15,818 nucleotides of DNA from Bacilli bacterium (GTDB lineage Bacteria; Bacillota_I; Bacilli_A; RF39; UBA660): positions 1 to 15,818 of the forward strand of contig CAAGPL010000088.1 of assembly GCA_900771805.1 (NCBI GenBank), read 5' to 3'. Numbering within the stretch: the stretch's first letter is position 1; every line of letters starts with the position of its first letter. Shown here one piece after another: positions 1 to 7,993 of this stretch. The notes below the pieces were generated by a model. The model did not search any database and had not been told where the DNA came from. It worked only from the letters and a program-made list of their open reading frames with translations. The position numbers were made by a program, and so were the translations under genes.

Positions 1-1
1 T

Positions 2-559
2 AAAGAAAATAATATAAGAGAATATAAATTATTTCTTAAAAAAGATGAAAATATAATATGTGATAGAACAAGGTATCTTTCAGCACTACCCTTATTTACA
101 ATAACTGATGAACTACTAATTAAAATATTAAAAAGAAATAAACTAGAAAAATCTGACATTGACAAAATAATTAAATATAAAAATGAAGAATTAAAATATA
201 TGAATAATATTTTCAAAAATAATAAAGTAAACGATTATATTTATGTAATAAAAGAAAACGAATTTAAAAATGATACTCCATCACTTTCACTAAATAATTT
301 ATTCATAAATAAAAAGATAACTTATACTTATAAAGAATATATGGAACATTTAAAACAGACCAATGAATATGGAAAAAAAATAAATAATTATGAAATATAC
401 TACATTAACAATAAAACATTCAAAAATATAACAATAACATTTATCAAAAATCATTATGTAATTATTTCAAAAAGTTCTAATCCAACAATACACTTTGTTA
501 TTGAACATCCAAAATTAGTCAAAGCTATTGAAAATTTTAATCCACTAATAAAGGAATAG
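2..559 (+). CDS. Unknown protein, 5'-truncated by window edge
   Basis: An open frame enters from the left edge and ends at the TAG at 557-559, giving 185 visible residues. The first ATG, at 200, has no ribosome site before it and the frame stays open upstream, so it is read as an internal Met and the true start lies outside the window. The visible part is Lys/Asn/Ile-rich, has no membrane segment and no Cys cluster, and resembles no family I recognise. It reads as alternating short helices and strands and ends in an Ile/Val-rich strand region followed by a short helix (IEHPKLVKAIENF). A role cannot be assigned. Coding is supported by length and by the unbroken frame in AT-rich DNA where stops are frequent. 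Confidence 0.7.
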   Translation, partial: KENNIREYKLFLKKDENIICDRTRYLSALPLFTITDELLIKILKRNKLEKSDIDKIIKYKNEELKYMNNIFKNNKVNDYIYVIKENEFKNDTPSLSLNNLFINKKITYTYKEYMEHLKQTNEYGKKINNYEIYYINNKTFKNITITFIKNHYVIISKSSNPTIHFVIEHPKLVKAIENFNPLIKE

Positions 560-771
560 ATGAAAGATAAAGAAATAATGGAACAAATACTATTTTACAC
601 ACAATATTAAGAAATAATATAATAGTTAACATATCAGTTTTTTAGAATATAAAATAAATTTTATATAAATTATACAATATCACTTGGTAAAAATTAAACT
701 AATGATATGGTGAAATTTCTAAAAAATATTAACAAATAATTACAATTATTAAGAATAATTAGCAAATTATA
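560..771. other. AT-rich intergenic stretch
   Basis: No convincing gene. A T-run at 637-642 follows no clear stem, so no terminator for the preceding gene is obvious. A small inverted repeat, AATAAT (735-740) and ATTATT (745-750) with a 4-base spacer, lies just upstream of the adhesin promoter and could be an operator, but in DNA this AT-rich it may be chance. Confidence 0.4.
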
Positions 772-798
772 TTGACTTTTTTCAAATTTATGTATAAT
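772..798 (+). promoter_or_regulatory. Promoter of the adhesin gene
   Basis: A TTGACT -35 (772-777) and a perfect TATAAT -10 (793-798) are separated by 15 bases. That spacing is short; an overlapping TAATAT at 795-800 would give 17. The start of transcription would fall near 805, leaving a leader of about 40 nt. Confidence 0.7.
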
Positions 799-805
799 AT
801 ATAGA

Positions 806-833
806 CCTATCGAAAGTTATTCGATGGAAAGGG
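806..833 (+). promoter_or_regulatory. Leader hairpin touching the adhesin ribosome site
   Basis: The leader can fold as CC (806-807), a bulged T, ATCGAA (809-814), loop AGTTA, TTCGAT (820-825) and GG (826-827). The Shine-Dalgarno-like GGAAAGGG (826-833) begins inside the 3' arm and lies about 10 nt before the ATG at 844. Folding could therefore lower ribosome access. It matches no riboswitch class I recognise. Confidence 0.4.
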
Positions 834-843
834 TTTTGGTAAA

Positions 844-3174
844 ATGAAAAAAGTTTTTAGAACTTTAACTATTTTTGTTGTTGCTTTTAGTTTCTTTACT
901 GGAAAAGTTACTGCTCAAACTAATCCAGGTGAAGTTAAATTTACAAAGACTGCAAAAGTAGTGACTGGTGATGGAGAAGATGGAAGAAGTGCTTTAATTA
1001 ACTTAAATGTTAATGGTAATTCATTCAATATCTATTCATCAGAAAAAGAGGTAGTTTTAGTACTTGATGCTTCTGGAAGCATGAGTGAGTCTAATAAACT
1101 ATCAAATTTAAAATCATCTGCAAATAAATTAGCTGAAGAACTACTTAAACCTTCTAATAAACAAAAGATTAAAGTAGGAGTTGTTTATTATGCAGATGGA
1201 ATATCAAAGAAATGTGATTTAAACACAAATTTAGAACAAGTAAAAGATTGTATCAATTCAGTAGAAGCTGATGGTGGAACTAATATTCAACTTGGTATAA
1301 AAACTGCTAACGGGATGTTCAGTGGAAATACTAAAGATAAGAGTTTAATTATACTTTCAGATGGGGAACCAACTTTTTATACTGATGAAAACGGAAATAG
1401 ACATGGTGCAGGAAATAATGACAACCACGAAGATGGTATAAAAGGTATAAATGGTTACTGGAAAGATTATGTTTATTATTATAACTATTATGATAAATAC
1501 GATAATACTCTTCTATACAGCTGTAGTATATTTTCTTGTACAGAAAACGTTGGTAAAAAACCTAGTGAAGCTGCATTAGAAGAAATTGCTAATTTTGATG
1601 GAAAAGTTTATACTATCGGATTTATGGTTAATGAAAAAGCTAAGAATTTTTTAACTAATTTAGCTGGAAATAAAGGTAAATACTATTCTGCTAACAATAC
1701 ATCAGATTTAAATAGTATATTTACTTTAATAAGTGAGCAGATTGATAAAATAGCTACAAATGTACAAGTAGTAGATGTTGTTCCTAAAACATTCAATGTT
1801 AATGAACAATATTTAATTGATAATTATGGAGATAAAACTGTAATTGATGAAAATACATATAAATATGGAGATAATTTAATAGTTAGTAAAAATGATAATG
1901 AAGAAACTGTTATAACATGGTTAATAGGTGATTTAAAAGCAAATAATAATAGTTCTTTAACATTTAGAATTGATGCTAAAGAAGATTATTATGGAAGTAT
2001 GTTTACTAATGATGGAGCCATATTAACAGGTAAAGCAGTAGATGGTAACCCATTCTATTCTGAATCTAATCCTTTAAATATTAAATTAGATGATCCAACT
2101 GTAGTAATTCCTGCAGTTACTGAAGATGATAATTATACAGTAAATCGTAATCAAACTTTAACAACAGATAAAACTACTGGTGTAAGAAAGAATGATTATA
2201 AGAGTGAAAAGAAAGATGAAGCTAAAAGTTTAACTGATGAAGTTATTCTAGTTAATAATGTTAAAAATGGTACTTTAACTTTAAATAGTGATGGTTCATT
2301 TACATATATTCCTAAAAAGAACTTTATAGGAACTGATAGTTTTACTTACTATATATTAACAACTGTTATTAATAATAATGATGAAAAAATAGTAGTTAAA
2401 TCTAAAGCATCTACTGTAACTATCAAAGTTAAAGGAGTAAATACTACATATGTAGTACAATATTTAGAAAAAGAAACTAATAAAGAATTATCAAATAGTA
2501 AAACTGGTAGTGGTTTAGTAGGAGATGAAATAACTGAATCATATATTAATATTCCTAACTATAAGTTAAATGGAGAAGAAACTATTAAATTAGTTTTAAA
2601 TGAAAAAAATAATATAATAACATTTTATTACGAAAAAATTAAAACTTCAGTTAATGTTAAATATTTAGTTGAAGGAACTGATATTGAACTAGAAACTGAA
2701 ACAATAATTAATGGATTTGTAGGAGAAGAATATACTACTAGTCCAAAAAATATTGATAATTGGGAACTAGTTAGCGAACCAACTAATAAAAATGGTATAT
2801 TAAAAGAAGAAAATGAGAGTGTTATATATTACTATAAAAAAGTTATTGGTAAACTTATTATTAAATACGTAGATGAAGAAGGTAATAATTTAATAGATAG
2901 TGATATTACAGAAGAACAAACTGGAACAGAATATATTACTAAAGCAAAAGATATTACTGACTATGTTTTAATTAAAGTTGAAGGTAAAGAAAATGGTAAA
3001 TATACTAAAGAAGATACTATTATAACTTATGTTTATAAGTTTGAAGGTGGTAAAGGTCAAGGAGAACCAGATCCAGAAATACCTAATACTGGTATAAATG
3101 AAGGATATGGTATTGAAATTCTATCTATTTTATCTTTAATAAGTTTAATAGTATTAAAGAAAAAAAGTTATTAA
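844..3174 (+). CDS. vWA-domain, sortase-anchored surface adhesin
   Basis: A 776-residue cell-wall protein. A signal peptide covers residues 1-24 (Lys-rich start, hydrophobic core, VTA cleavage). A von Willebrand A domain follows with a full MIDAS metal site: D75, S77, S79, T146, D173. Residues about 300-420 look like a beta-sandwich linker, and about 420-525 like a bacterial cadherin-like/Big_9 domain (G-T-L...DGSFTY...GTDSFTY). Three MucBP-like modules of about 65 residues start near 534, 602 and 669. The C-terminus has the sorting motif IPNTG (746-750), a hydrophobic segment and KKK, so a sortase should link Thr749 to the wall. MIDAS domains usually bind host or matrix ligands through a divalent ion; an adhesive role is inferred. 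No sortase is encoded in the window. Codon use is richer in G and T than in the neighbours, perhaps reflecting high expression. Confidence 0.93.
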   Translation: MKKVFRTLTIFVVAFSFFTGKVTAQTNPGEVKFTKTAKVVTGDGEDGRSALINLNVNGNSFNIYSSEKEVVLVLDASGSMSESNKLSNLKSSANKLAEELLKPSNKQKIKVGVVYYADGISKKCDLNTNLEQVKDCINSVEADGGTNIQLGIKTANGMFSGNTKDKSLIILSDGEPTFYTDENGNRHGAGNNDNHEDGIKGINGYWKDYVYYYNYYDKYDNTLLYSCSIFSCTENVGKKPSEAALEEIANFDGKVYTIGFMVNEKAKNFLTNLAGNKGKYYSANNTSDLNSIFTLISEQIDKIATNVQVVDVVPKTFNVNEQYLIDNYGDKTVIDENTYKYGDNLIVSKNDNEETVITWLIGDLKANNNSSLTFRIDAKEDYYGSMFTNDGAILTGKAVDGNPFYSESNPLNIKLDDPTVVIPAVTEDDNYTVNRNQTLTTDKTTGVRKNDYKSEKKDEAKSLTDEVILVNNVKNGTLTLNSDGSFTYIPKKNFIGTDSFTYYILTTVINNNDEKIVVKSKASTVTIKVKGVNTTYVVQYLEKETNKELSNSKTGSGLVGDEITESYINIPNYKLNGEETIKLVLNEKNNIITFYYEKIKTSVNVKYLVEGTDIELETETIINGFVGEEYTTSPKNIDNWELVSEPTNKNGILKEENESVIYYYKKVIGKLIIKYVDEEGNNLIDSDITEEQTGTEYITKAKDITDYVLIKVEGKENGKYTKEDTIITYVYKFEGGKGQGEPDPEIPNTGINEGYGIEILSILSLISLIVLKKKSY

Positions 3175-3184
3175 AAAGTTAAGT

Positions 3185-3223
3185 AAAAGATTGCTAATAA
3201 TTTATAGTTAGCAATCTTTTTTT
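3185..3223. terminator. Bidirectional Rho-independent terminator
   Basis: A perfect 10-bp stem, AGATTGCTAA (3188-3197) with TTAGCAATCT (3208-3217), encloses a 10-nt loop. On the plus strand it is followed by a T-run (3217-3223); on the minus strand by T's opposite 3185-3188. It ends both the adhesin and the convergent glycosyltransferase, whose stop codon (3208-3210) lies inside the stem. Confidence 0.9.
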
Positions 3224-4371
3224 ATACTTATTTCTTCATTATATATTTTATAATACTTTTTAGTAATTTCACTCCAAGAAACACCTAAATTTTTTTTAGC
3301 ATTTCTTGAAACTTTTTTTAATTCACTCTCATTCTTAAAAATACTAATTATTTTATTCTTATATAAATTAACATCTAATTCACTCAAATAGCCATCAACC
3401 CCATCAGTAATTGTTGACCCAACCATACTCTCTCTTATAAATAAACCTGGTGTCATATTAACTGCAGCTTCTATTCTAACTAAACTTGAAGTATCAAACA
3501 AAGATGGAAATAATAACAAGTCACTTCTCCTATAAATATATGAAAGAAGTTTTCTATCTGTTATCTTACCAGTCAAAATAACATCGTCTTCTAAATTATA
3601 CTCTTTTACTCTATCAATAAGTTTTTCATAGTCAGGCCCTTCACCAACAAAAATCATTTTAAAAGAAAAATTATCATCCTTAAGTAATTTAAGTGTATCC
3701 ATTATAAAAAATATATTTTTAATATCAATTATTCTACCAACAAAAATCATAACTTTATCTTCATCTTTAAGATTAAACATTTCATTAATCATGTTCTTTT
3801 TTATACCCTTAAAAATTGCAGGTTTCAAATCAGTCCCATTATAAACAATTCTAATTCTCCCTTTATATCCATAACTTCTTGCTTCAAGAACCAAAGGATC
3901 ATTAACAACAGTACATAAATCACACTTATTTAAAGATTTAATAAGAATACCTGTTACTTTTTTAGCTATTACTCCATTTTTAACAAATCTTTTAAATTCA
4001 AAATCAAACCTAGTATGCAATGTAGATATACAAGGAATATTTAATTTCTTAGCAAGATTAATCCCAATACGCCCTAATATAAAAGGAGAATGTATATGAA
4101 TTATATCAAACTCTTCATTAATAAGTTCACTTTTATTACAAAAAACATCAACTATTTTATAAGAAGTAAAAGGTACTTTTAAACTTTTTAACCTAATAAC
4201 TTTATAAGGAAACCCTTTATCATCACATCCATCAATATATGGACACACTACAACAACATCAGCATATTTTGTTAAACATCTAGCCAAATTATCAACAACC
4301 ATTGTAACTCCATCTATATTAGGATAATAATTATCTATAAAAAGACCTACTTTCATTCTTTTCTTTTTCAT
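3208..4371 (-). CDS. GT4-family glycosyltransferase (likely lipid glucosyltransferase)
   Basis: A 387-residue retaining glycosyltransferase with two Rossmann-like halves (GT-B fold). The N-terminal half has the nucleotide-sugar enzyme start NYYPN-DGV (residues 14-22), the IHIHSPF strand (91-97) and TLHTR (117-121). The C-terminal half has VYNGTD, the FVGR-D-KN region and the PSLFDTSSLVRIEAA donor-binding segment. In the usual E-X7-E motif the first Glu is Asp here, with E kept in IEAA; a DGVDGYL stretch follows. Overall it resembles the diacylglycerol glucosyltransferases of low-GC Gram-positives that make glycolipids and lipoteichoic-acid anchors, but the acceptor cannot be read from sequence. 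A GAGGT ribosome site (4379-4383) supports the ATG at 4371. It follows the PHP gene on the same strand. Confidence 0.88.
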   Translation of the reverse strand: MKKKRMKVGLFIDNYYPNIDGVTMVVDNLARCLTKYADVVVVCPYIDGCDDKGFPYKVIRLKSLKVPFTSYKIVDVFCNKSELINEEFDIIHIHSPFILGRIGINLAKKLNIPCISTLHTRFDFEFKRFVKNGVIAKKVTGILIKSLNKCDLCTVVNDPLVLEARSYGYKGRIRIVYNGTDLKPAIFKGIKKNMINEMFNLKDEDKVMIFVGRIIDIKNIFFIMDTLKLLKDDNFSFKMIFVGEGPDYEKLIDRVKEYNLEDDVILTGKITDRKLLSYIYRRSDLLLFPSLFDTSSLVRIEAAVNMTPGLFIRESMVGSTITDGVDGYLSELDVNLYKNKIISIFKNESELKKVSRNAKKNLGVSWSEITKKYYKIYNEEISIKKDC

Positions 4372-4412
4372 ACAACATACCTCAATATAAATATACTATA
4401 TTTTTAAAAAAA

Positions 4413-4455
4413 ATACTATTAAAAATAATTAGATATTGTAAACCATAATTTACAA
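4413..4455 (-). promoter_or_regulatory. Candidate promoter with palindromic operator
   Basis: On the minus strand TTTACA (4442-4437) and TAGTAT (4418-4413) are 18 bases apart and could drive the glycosyltransferase with a leader of about 35 nt. The -35 lies in a perfect inverted repeat, TTGTAAA (4436-4442) and TTTACAA (4449-4455) around CCATAA. The repeat starts 5 bases past the PHP stop codon, so it could instead be the stem of a weak terminator; there is no uninterrupted T-run behind it. Confidence 0.35.
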
Positions 4456-4460
4456 GAACA

Positions 4461-5432
4461 TTATTTTTTATTATTATTTAATCTTTTAAGTTCTAAAACA
4501 CTAATATTTAAATTATTATCTACCCCACTTCCTATTTTAACGTCCTTTTTATTATTTCCATGATAATCACTTCCAACAGTCATAAATAAATTATATTCTA
4601 AGCATACTTGCTTATAAAACTTCATTTCTTCATTAGTATGACTTGAATGATACACTTCAATTCCTCCTAACCCACACTTAATTAATTCTTTTAACAAAAT
4701 CAAAAACTCTTTTTTATCAAGTTCTAAACTTTTTGGATGTGCAAGTACACTAACCCCATGAGCCAAATTAATAACATTTATCGCTTCTTTATAATTTATC
4801 CCTTTTCTATATTTTCTTGTATTTTCATAAGCTGTAATTAAATATTTATTAAACGCATCTTTAACATCACTAGCATATCCATACTTTACACACATCTTAG
4901 CAATATCAACCCTGTTAATAGTTTTTCCTTCATTATACACACTTTCTATTAATTTAACTAATTCTATATTACTAAATTCTAAATTATATTCTCTTTTAAC
5001 TTCTTCATAAATTGTCAAAAATGAATTAATCTTATTTTCCTTAATCCACGATAATTTATCATTTAAATATTTATTATCTATATCTATTCCATATCCCAAA
5101 ATATGCATTCTACCATGATTAACCTTAACAGATAATTCAACTCCATCAACAAATTTCAAACTCTCATCATTGTGTAAAACATTCTTATATTTTCTAATTC
5201 CTTCAATCGTATCATGATCAGTTATAGAAAGTACACCTACATTTGATTTTTTTGCTAATTCCAATACCTCAAGTGGACTATTTGTTCCATCACTATAATT
5301 AGTATGAGTATGTAAGTCAGCTACTTTTATTAAATCATAATACTTCTTTAACACTTCTTCTTTTTTACTTTCATCATAATTAAAACTACTTAATAACTTT
5401 GCAATTTCTTCACTATCATTAAATTTATACAT
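4461..5432 (-). CDS. PHP-domain metal-dependent phosphoesterase
   Basis: A 323-residue PHP-superfamily protein of the TrpH/YciV type. Metal-ligand motifs appear in the expected order: DLHTHT (39-44) with D48, TDHDT (71-75), GVEL with E99, H110 in MHILGY, then LAHP and GSDYHG near the C-terminus. Characterised relatives hydrolyse phosphomonoesters, remove 3'-phosphates from nucleotides, or act as 5'-3' exonucleases on short RNA; the substrate here is not determinable. The frame can be extended to a TTG at 5465, but AGGGG (5443-5447) sits 10 nt before the ATG at 5432, and that start gives the normal length with a helical lead-in before the PHP motifs. The glycosyltransferase follows 89 nt downstream. 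Confidence 0.88.
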   Translation of the reverse strand: MYKFNDSEEIAKLLSSFNYDESKKEEVLKKYYDLIKVADLHTHTNYSDGTNSPLEVLELAKKSNVGVLSITDHDTIEGIRKYKNVLHNDESLKFVDGVELSVKVNHGRMHILGYGIDIDNKYLNDKLSWIKENKINSFLTIYEEVKREYNLEFSNIELVKLIESVYNEGKTINRVDIAKMCVKYGYASDVKDAFNKYLITAYENTRKYRKGINYKEAINVINLAHGVSVLAHPKSLELDKKEFLILLKELIKCGLGGIEVYHSSHTNEEMKFYKQVCLEYNLFMTVGSDYHGNNKKDVKIGSGVDNNLNISVLELKRLNNNKK

Positions 5433-5453
5433 ATAATCACTTCCCCTAGTTAC

Positions 5454-5459
5454 ATTATA
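5454..5459 (-). promoter_or_regulatory. -10 box of the PHP gene
   Basis: A perfect TATAAT lies 21 bases before the ATG at 5432. The -35 position holds only a T-run, so recognition may depend on an activator or on the A/T tract. Transcription would start close to the ribosome site, leaving a very short leader. Confidence 0.45.
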
Positions 5460-5491
5460 TAACAAAATTAATAATTAAAAAATTACCAATT

Positions 5492-5519
5492 AGTTATATT
5501 TGTAATAACTACAAGTTAT
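5492..5519. repeat. Three-part inverted repeat between divergent genes
   Basis: AGTTAT (5492-5497), ATAACT (5505-5510) and AGTTAT (5514-5519) form two overlapping palindromes, the inner one with a 3-base spacer. They lie between the divergent PHP and zinc-ribbon genes, where a regulator could control both. Composition makes chance a real alternative. Confidence 0.3.
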
Positions 5520-5544
5520 AAAAGCCATTAAAAATATGTATTAT
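5516..5544 (+). promoter_or_regulatory. Weak promoter of the zinc-ribbon gene pair
   Basis: TTATAA (5516-5521) and TATTAT (5539-5544) are 17 bases apart. The -10 matches consensus at five of six positions, the -35 at three. The -35 overlaps the inverted repeat at 5492-5519. Confidence 0.35.
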
Positions 5545-5546
5545 AC

Positions 5547-5587
5547 TTATTACCAAAAAAGGAGTATATTATTACCAAAGAAAGGAA
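5547..5587 (+). repeat. Duplicated ribosome-site block
   Basis: TTATTACC followed by an A-rich tract and a GGAG or GGAAG core occurs twice in tandem: 5547-5564 and 5569-5587. Only the second is correctly placed for the ATG at 5595. The first has no start codon at a suitable distance in the long frame, so it looks like a local duplication. Confidence 0.5.
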
Positions 5588-5594
5588 GAAAATC

Positions 5595-6077
5595 ATGAAT
5601 AAAGAAATGTTAAATTTACTAAAAAAGAAAAAAGAACTCATTAATCAAATTATAACTATAAGAGAAAAAACTAATTATTACGAACTAAATAACCTTTTAT
5701 TAATTTCAAAAAAATATTTAAAAGATAACAATGACACATTAATTCTTAGTGAGTATATAAATAAAATTAATAAAAAACTAAAGACACTAGAAAGTGAAAA
5801 AAATCTAACTATAGAAGAAATAAAAAAAATATGTTCACATCAAATAGTAATTGATGAAAGAAAAGAAAATAATTATATTTACCCAAACTACATCTACTGT
5901 CCAATATGTACTTCTTTTTTAGAAGACATACCACCCTCATCAAGACATATAATAACTGGTAAAGTAAAAAATGATTTTAGCATTGACTACGAAATATTAA
6001 GTGACACTGATAAACTTGAAGACTTTTTAACAAAACTAGAATATACAGAAAATATACAAATACTAAGGAGATATTAA
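5595..6077 (+). CDS. Small coiled-coil protein with C-x-H / CxxC zinc site
   Basis: A 160-residue protein not matched to a named family. Residues 1-78 are Lys/Leu/Glu-rich and predicted helical or coiled-coil. C80 and H82 (CSHQI), then C102 and C105 (CPIC), would form a four-ligand zinc site. The remaining 55 residues are acidic and end IQILRRY. The next gene has the same layout, so the two look like diverged paralogues: CSHQI here, CKHEI there. The GGAAG at 5583-5587 serves the ATG. The stop at 6077 is two bases before the next start, and the next gene's AGGAG lies inside this coding end, implying coupled translation. Zinc binding is inferred from the spacing of the residues. Confidence 0.8.
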   Translation: MNKEMLNLLKKKKELINQIITIREKTNYYELNNLLLISKKYLKDNNDTLILSEYINKINKKLKTLESEKNLTIEEIKKICSHQIVIDERKENNYIYPNYIYCPICTSFLEDIPPSSRHIITGKVKNDFSIDYEILSDTDKLEDFLTKLEYTENIQILRRY

Positions 6078-6079
6078 AA

Positions 6080-7066
6080 ATGAAGAAATATGAAATTAAC
6101 ACTTTACTTAAACTAAAAAAAGAATGCTCTGAAATTTCAACAGATTTACTAGATTTACAAAGAGTTATTATTACAAATATAGAAAATTCAGAACTCAAAA
6201 ATAACATTAAAAATATTAAAGAATTACTAATAAATGAAAGAAAGAATTTAATAAATAAATATGACGAATTAGAAAAATTACAAAAGAAATGTAAACACGA
6301 AATAAGATTAACATCTATAGATAAAGACCATACTTGCATTTTATGTGGTAAAAAAATATCAGGTGAAAACACTTTTTCCTGGAGTGAAAGTATAAACAGA
6401 AACAATAACTACATATCTTTTCGATATAAAAAAGAAGATAATCCCAATGGAGACTTTGACATATATAACGAAAATGGTGAAGGAGTAGAAGAATTAACAG
6501 CCATAACCTCAAACATATTAGAAAGCTATAATGATATTGATGAGATAAACTTAATACAAGAATTCAAACAAAGAAACATAAAAAATATGAAAGTAATAAA
6601 TAAAAAAGACAAAATTGAAAACTACATTCTAGTAATTGATGGCACTAATAAAATATATATAGATGAAAATAACTACATTTTTAGAATACATAAAAATCAA
6701 ACATTCAAAATTGTAGACTACTTTTCACAAATACCAAGTATAAAAATAAAATATATAGTTAATAAAGAATTTAAATCCAGTGAAGAATATAAAAAAATAG
6801 AAAATAACCCAAACATAAAAATTATATTATATAATGAAATATCAACCATTTACAGTGAACTAAATAACGACCAAGATATTCCATATAAACTAATATTTAA
6901 TTATAGTAAACTATATACTGTAACATATTCTTCAAACAAAATAAATTTTATTCCTTATGATTTAGACCTAACAATTTTTAATTCAAAAATAATAACTGAA
7001 GAAATTAAAGAAGAAAATAATCTACTAAAACTAAAAAAAGACTTATATTATAGTTGTATTAAATAA
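6080..7066 (+). CDS. Unknown protein with coiled-coil, zinc site and long C-terminus
   Basis: A 328-residue protein sharing the upstream neighbour's plan: helical residues 1-70, then C71 and H73 (CKHEI), C86 and C89 (CILCGK). The C-terminal 230 residues are additional. They are rich in Ile, Asn, Lys and Tyr, with probable beta strands (YILVIDGTNKIYI, KIKYIVNK, YKLIFNYSK) and helices, and have no catalytic motif or membrane segment I recognise. A clear AGGAG (6066-6070) sits before the ATG at 6080. A paired role with the 160-residue protein, perhaps as a complex, is inferred from synteny and shared architecture only. The promoter of the LysR gene overlaps the last codons. Confidence 0.8.
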   Translation: MKKYEINTLLKLKKECSEISTDLLDLQRVIITNIENSELKNNIKNIKELLINERKNLINKYDELEKLQKKCKHEIRLTSIDKDHTCILCGKKISGENTFSWSESINRNNNYISFRYKKEDNPNGDFDIYNENGEGVEELTAITSNILESYNDIDEINLIQEFKQRNIKNMKVINKKDKIENYILVIDGTNKIYIDENNYIFRIHKNQTFKIVDYFSQIPSIKIKYIVNKEFKSSEEYKKIENNPNIKIILYNEISTIYSELNNDQDIPYKLIFNYSKLYTVTYSSNKINFIPYDLDLTIFNSKIITEEIKEENNLLKLKKDLYYSCIK

Positions 7067-7082
7067 CACTTTTTAGTATAAT
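7054..7082 (+). promoter_or_regulatory. Promoter of the LysR gene
   Basis: TTGTAT (7054-7059) and a perfect TATAAT (7077-7082) are exactly 17 bases apart. The -35 lies in the end of the preceding coding region. A GGAGGT ribosome site (7095-7100) follows, 5 bases before the ATG at 7106. Confidence 0.65.
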
Positions 7083-7105
7083 AATGTCATAACTGGAGGT
7101 TATTT

Positions 7106-7993
7106 ATGAATATTGATTATGAACTATATAGAATATTTTATATTGTAGCTAAAAATGGAAACATAACAAGAGCTAGTAAAGAACTTTTAATAAGTGAGCC
7201 TGCTGTCAGTAAATCAATTAAAAACTTAGAAGGGTATTTAGGTGCACCACTATTTACTAGAACAAAAAAAGGAGTAAACTTAACAACTGAAGGAATTACA
7301 TTGTACGAATATATTAGTAAAGGAATAGAATACTTTAAAAGTGGTGAAGCAAAATTTAATGAATTAATTAACTTAGAAAGTGGCACTATTAGAATTGGAA
7401 TAAACACTACTCTAACAAAAGAGTTTTTAATGCCTTACTTAGAAACTTTTCATAAACTTTATCCCAATATAAATATAGAAATAAGAACAAATCTAACTAG
7501 TGAATTAAAGTCTATGCTTAAAGATGGTCTAATTGATATGCACATTTTAAATCTAACTAATAAAGAAACAAAAAATGATTTTAACATAATAAAATGTAAA
7601 ACAATAACTGATTGCTTTGTAAGTAATAAACCTATTAAAGAAAAAATATCAATTAAAGAATTAAATAACTACCCTTTAATACTTCAAGACAAAAATTCTA
7701 ACACAAGAAAATTCCTAGATGATTTTACAAATAAATACGAAATAACTTTAAAACCAAAAATTGAAATAGGAAGTTATTACCTAGTAAGTGAGTTTTCACG
7801 TATTGGTCTTGGAATTGGTTATGTTACAAAAAATTATATAAAAAATAATTTAGATAACAAAGAACTATTTATTGTACCAATTAAAGAAAAAATTCCTTCT
7901 AGAGAGATAGGCATATTGCTCAATAAGAATACTACACCTAACTTTAGTACAAAAGAATTAATAAAAATAATTACACAAAATACTACTAATTAA
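7106..7993 (+). CDS. LysR-family transcriptional regulator
   Basis: A 295-residue protein of normal LTTR length. The N-terminal winged helix-turn-helix is clear (residues 1-63): GNITRASKELLISEPAVSKS is the helix-turn-helix, then IKNLEGYLGAPLFTRTKKGVNLTTEG as wing and linker start. A linker helix leads to the effector domain, which opens at about residue 92 with SGTIRIGI and continues to the C-terminus. LTTRs bind DNA as tetramers and respond to a small molecule; the ligand is unknown. No divergent target gene adjoins it: the upstream pair runs the same way and the downstream gene converges with no gap, so its target may be elsewhere or be its own promoter. Confidence 0.93.
   Translation: MNIDYELYRIFYIVAKNGNITRASKELLISEPAVSKSIKNLEGYLGAPLFTRTKKGVNLTTEGITLYEYISKGIEYFKSGEAKFNELINLESGTIRIGINTTLTKEFLMPYLETFHKLYPNINIEIRTNLTSELKSMLKDGLIDMHILNLTNKETKNDFNIIKCKTITDCFVSNKPIKEKISIKELNNYPLILQDKNSNTRKFLDDFTNKYEITLKPKIEIGSYYLVSEFSRIGLGIGYVTKNYIKNNLDNKELFIVPIKEKIPSREIGILLNKNTTPNFSTKELIKIITQNTTN

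Noticed and set aside
200..559. A complete 119-residue gene starting at the ATG at 200
   Set aside because: The frame is open to the window edge and no ribosome site precedes this ATG, so it is annotated as the end of a longer truncated gene.
560..610. A 16-codon frame (MKDKEIMEQ...) directly after the first gene, with an AAGGA before it
   Set aside because: Too short to support as a gene; the ribosome-like bases are part of the upstream coding end and no homology is recognisable.
5977..6512. Two antisense frames of 142 and 65 residues
   Set aside because: They lie opposite the zinc-ribbon genes, lack ribosome sites, and show the Phe/Leu/Ser bias expected from the reverse complement of Lys/Asn-rich coding DNA.
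7138..7407. An 89-residue antisense frame inside the LysR gene
   Set aside because: It is opposite a clear helix-turn-helix coding region and has no start signals.
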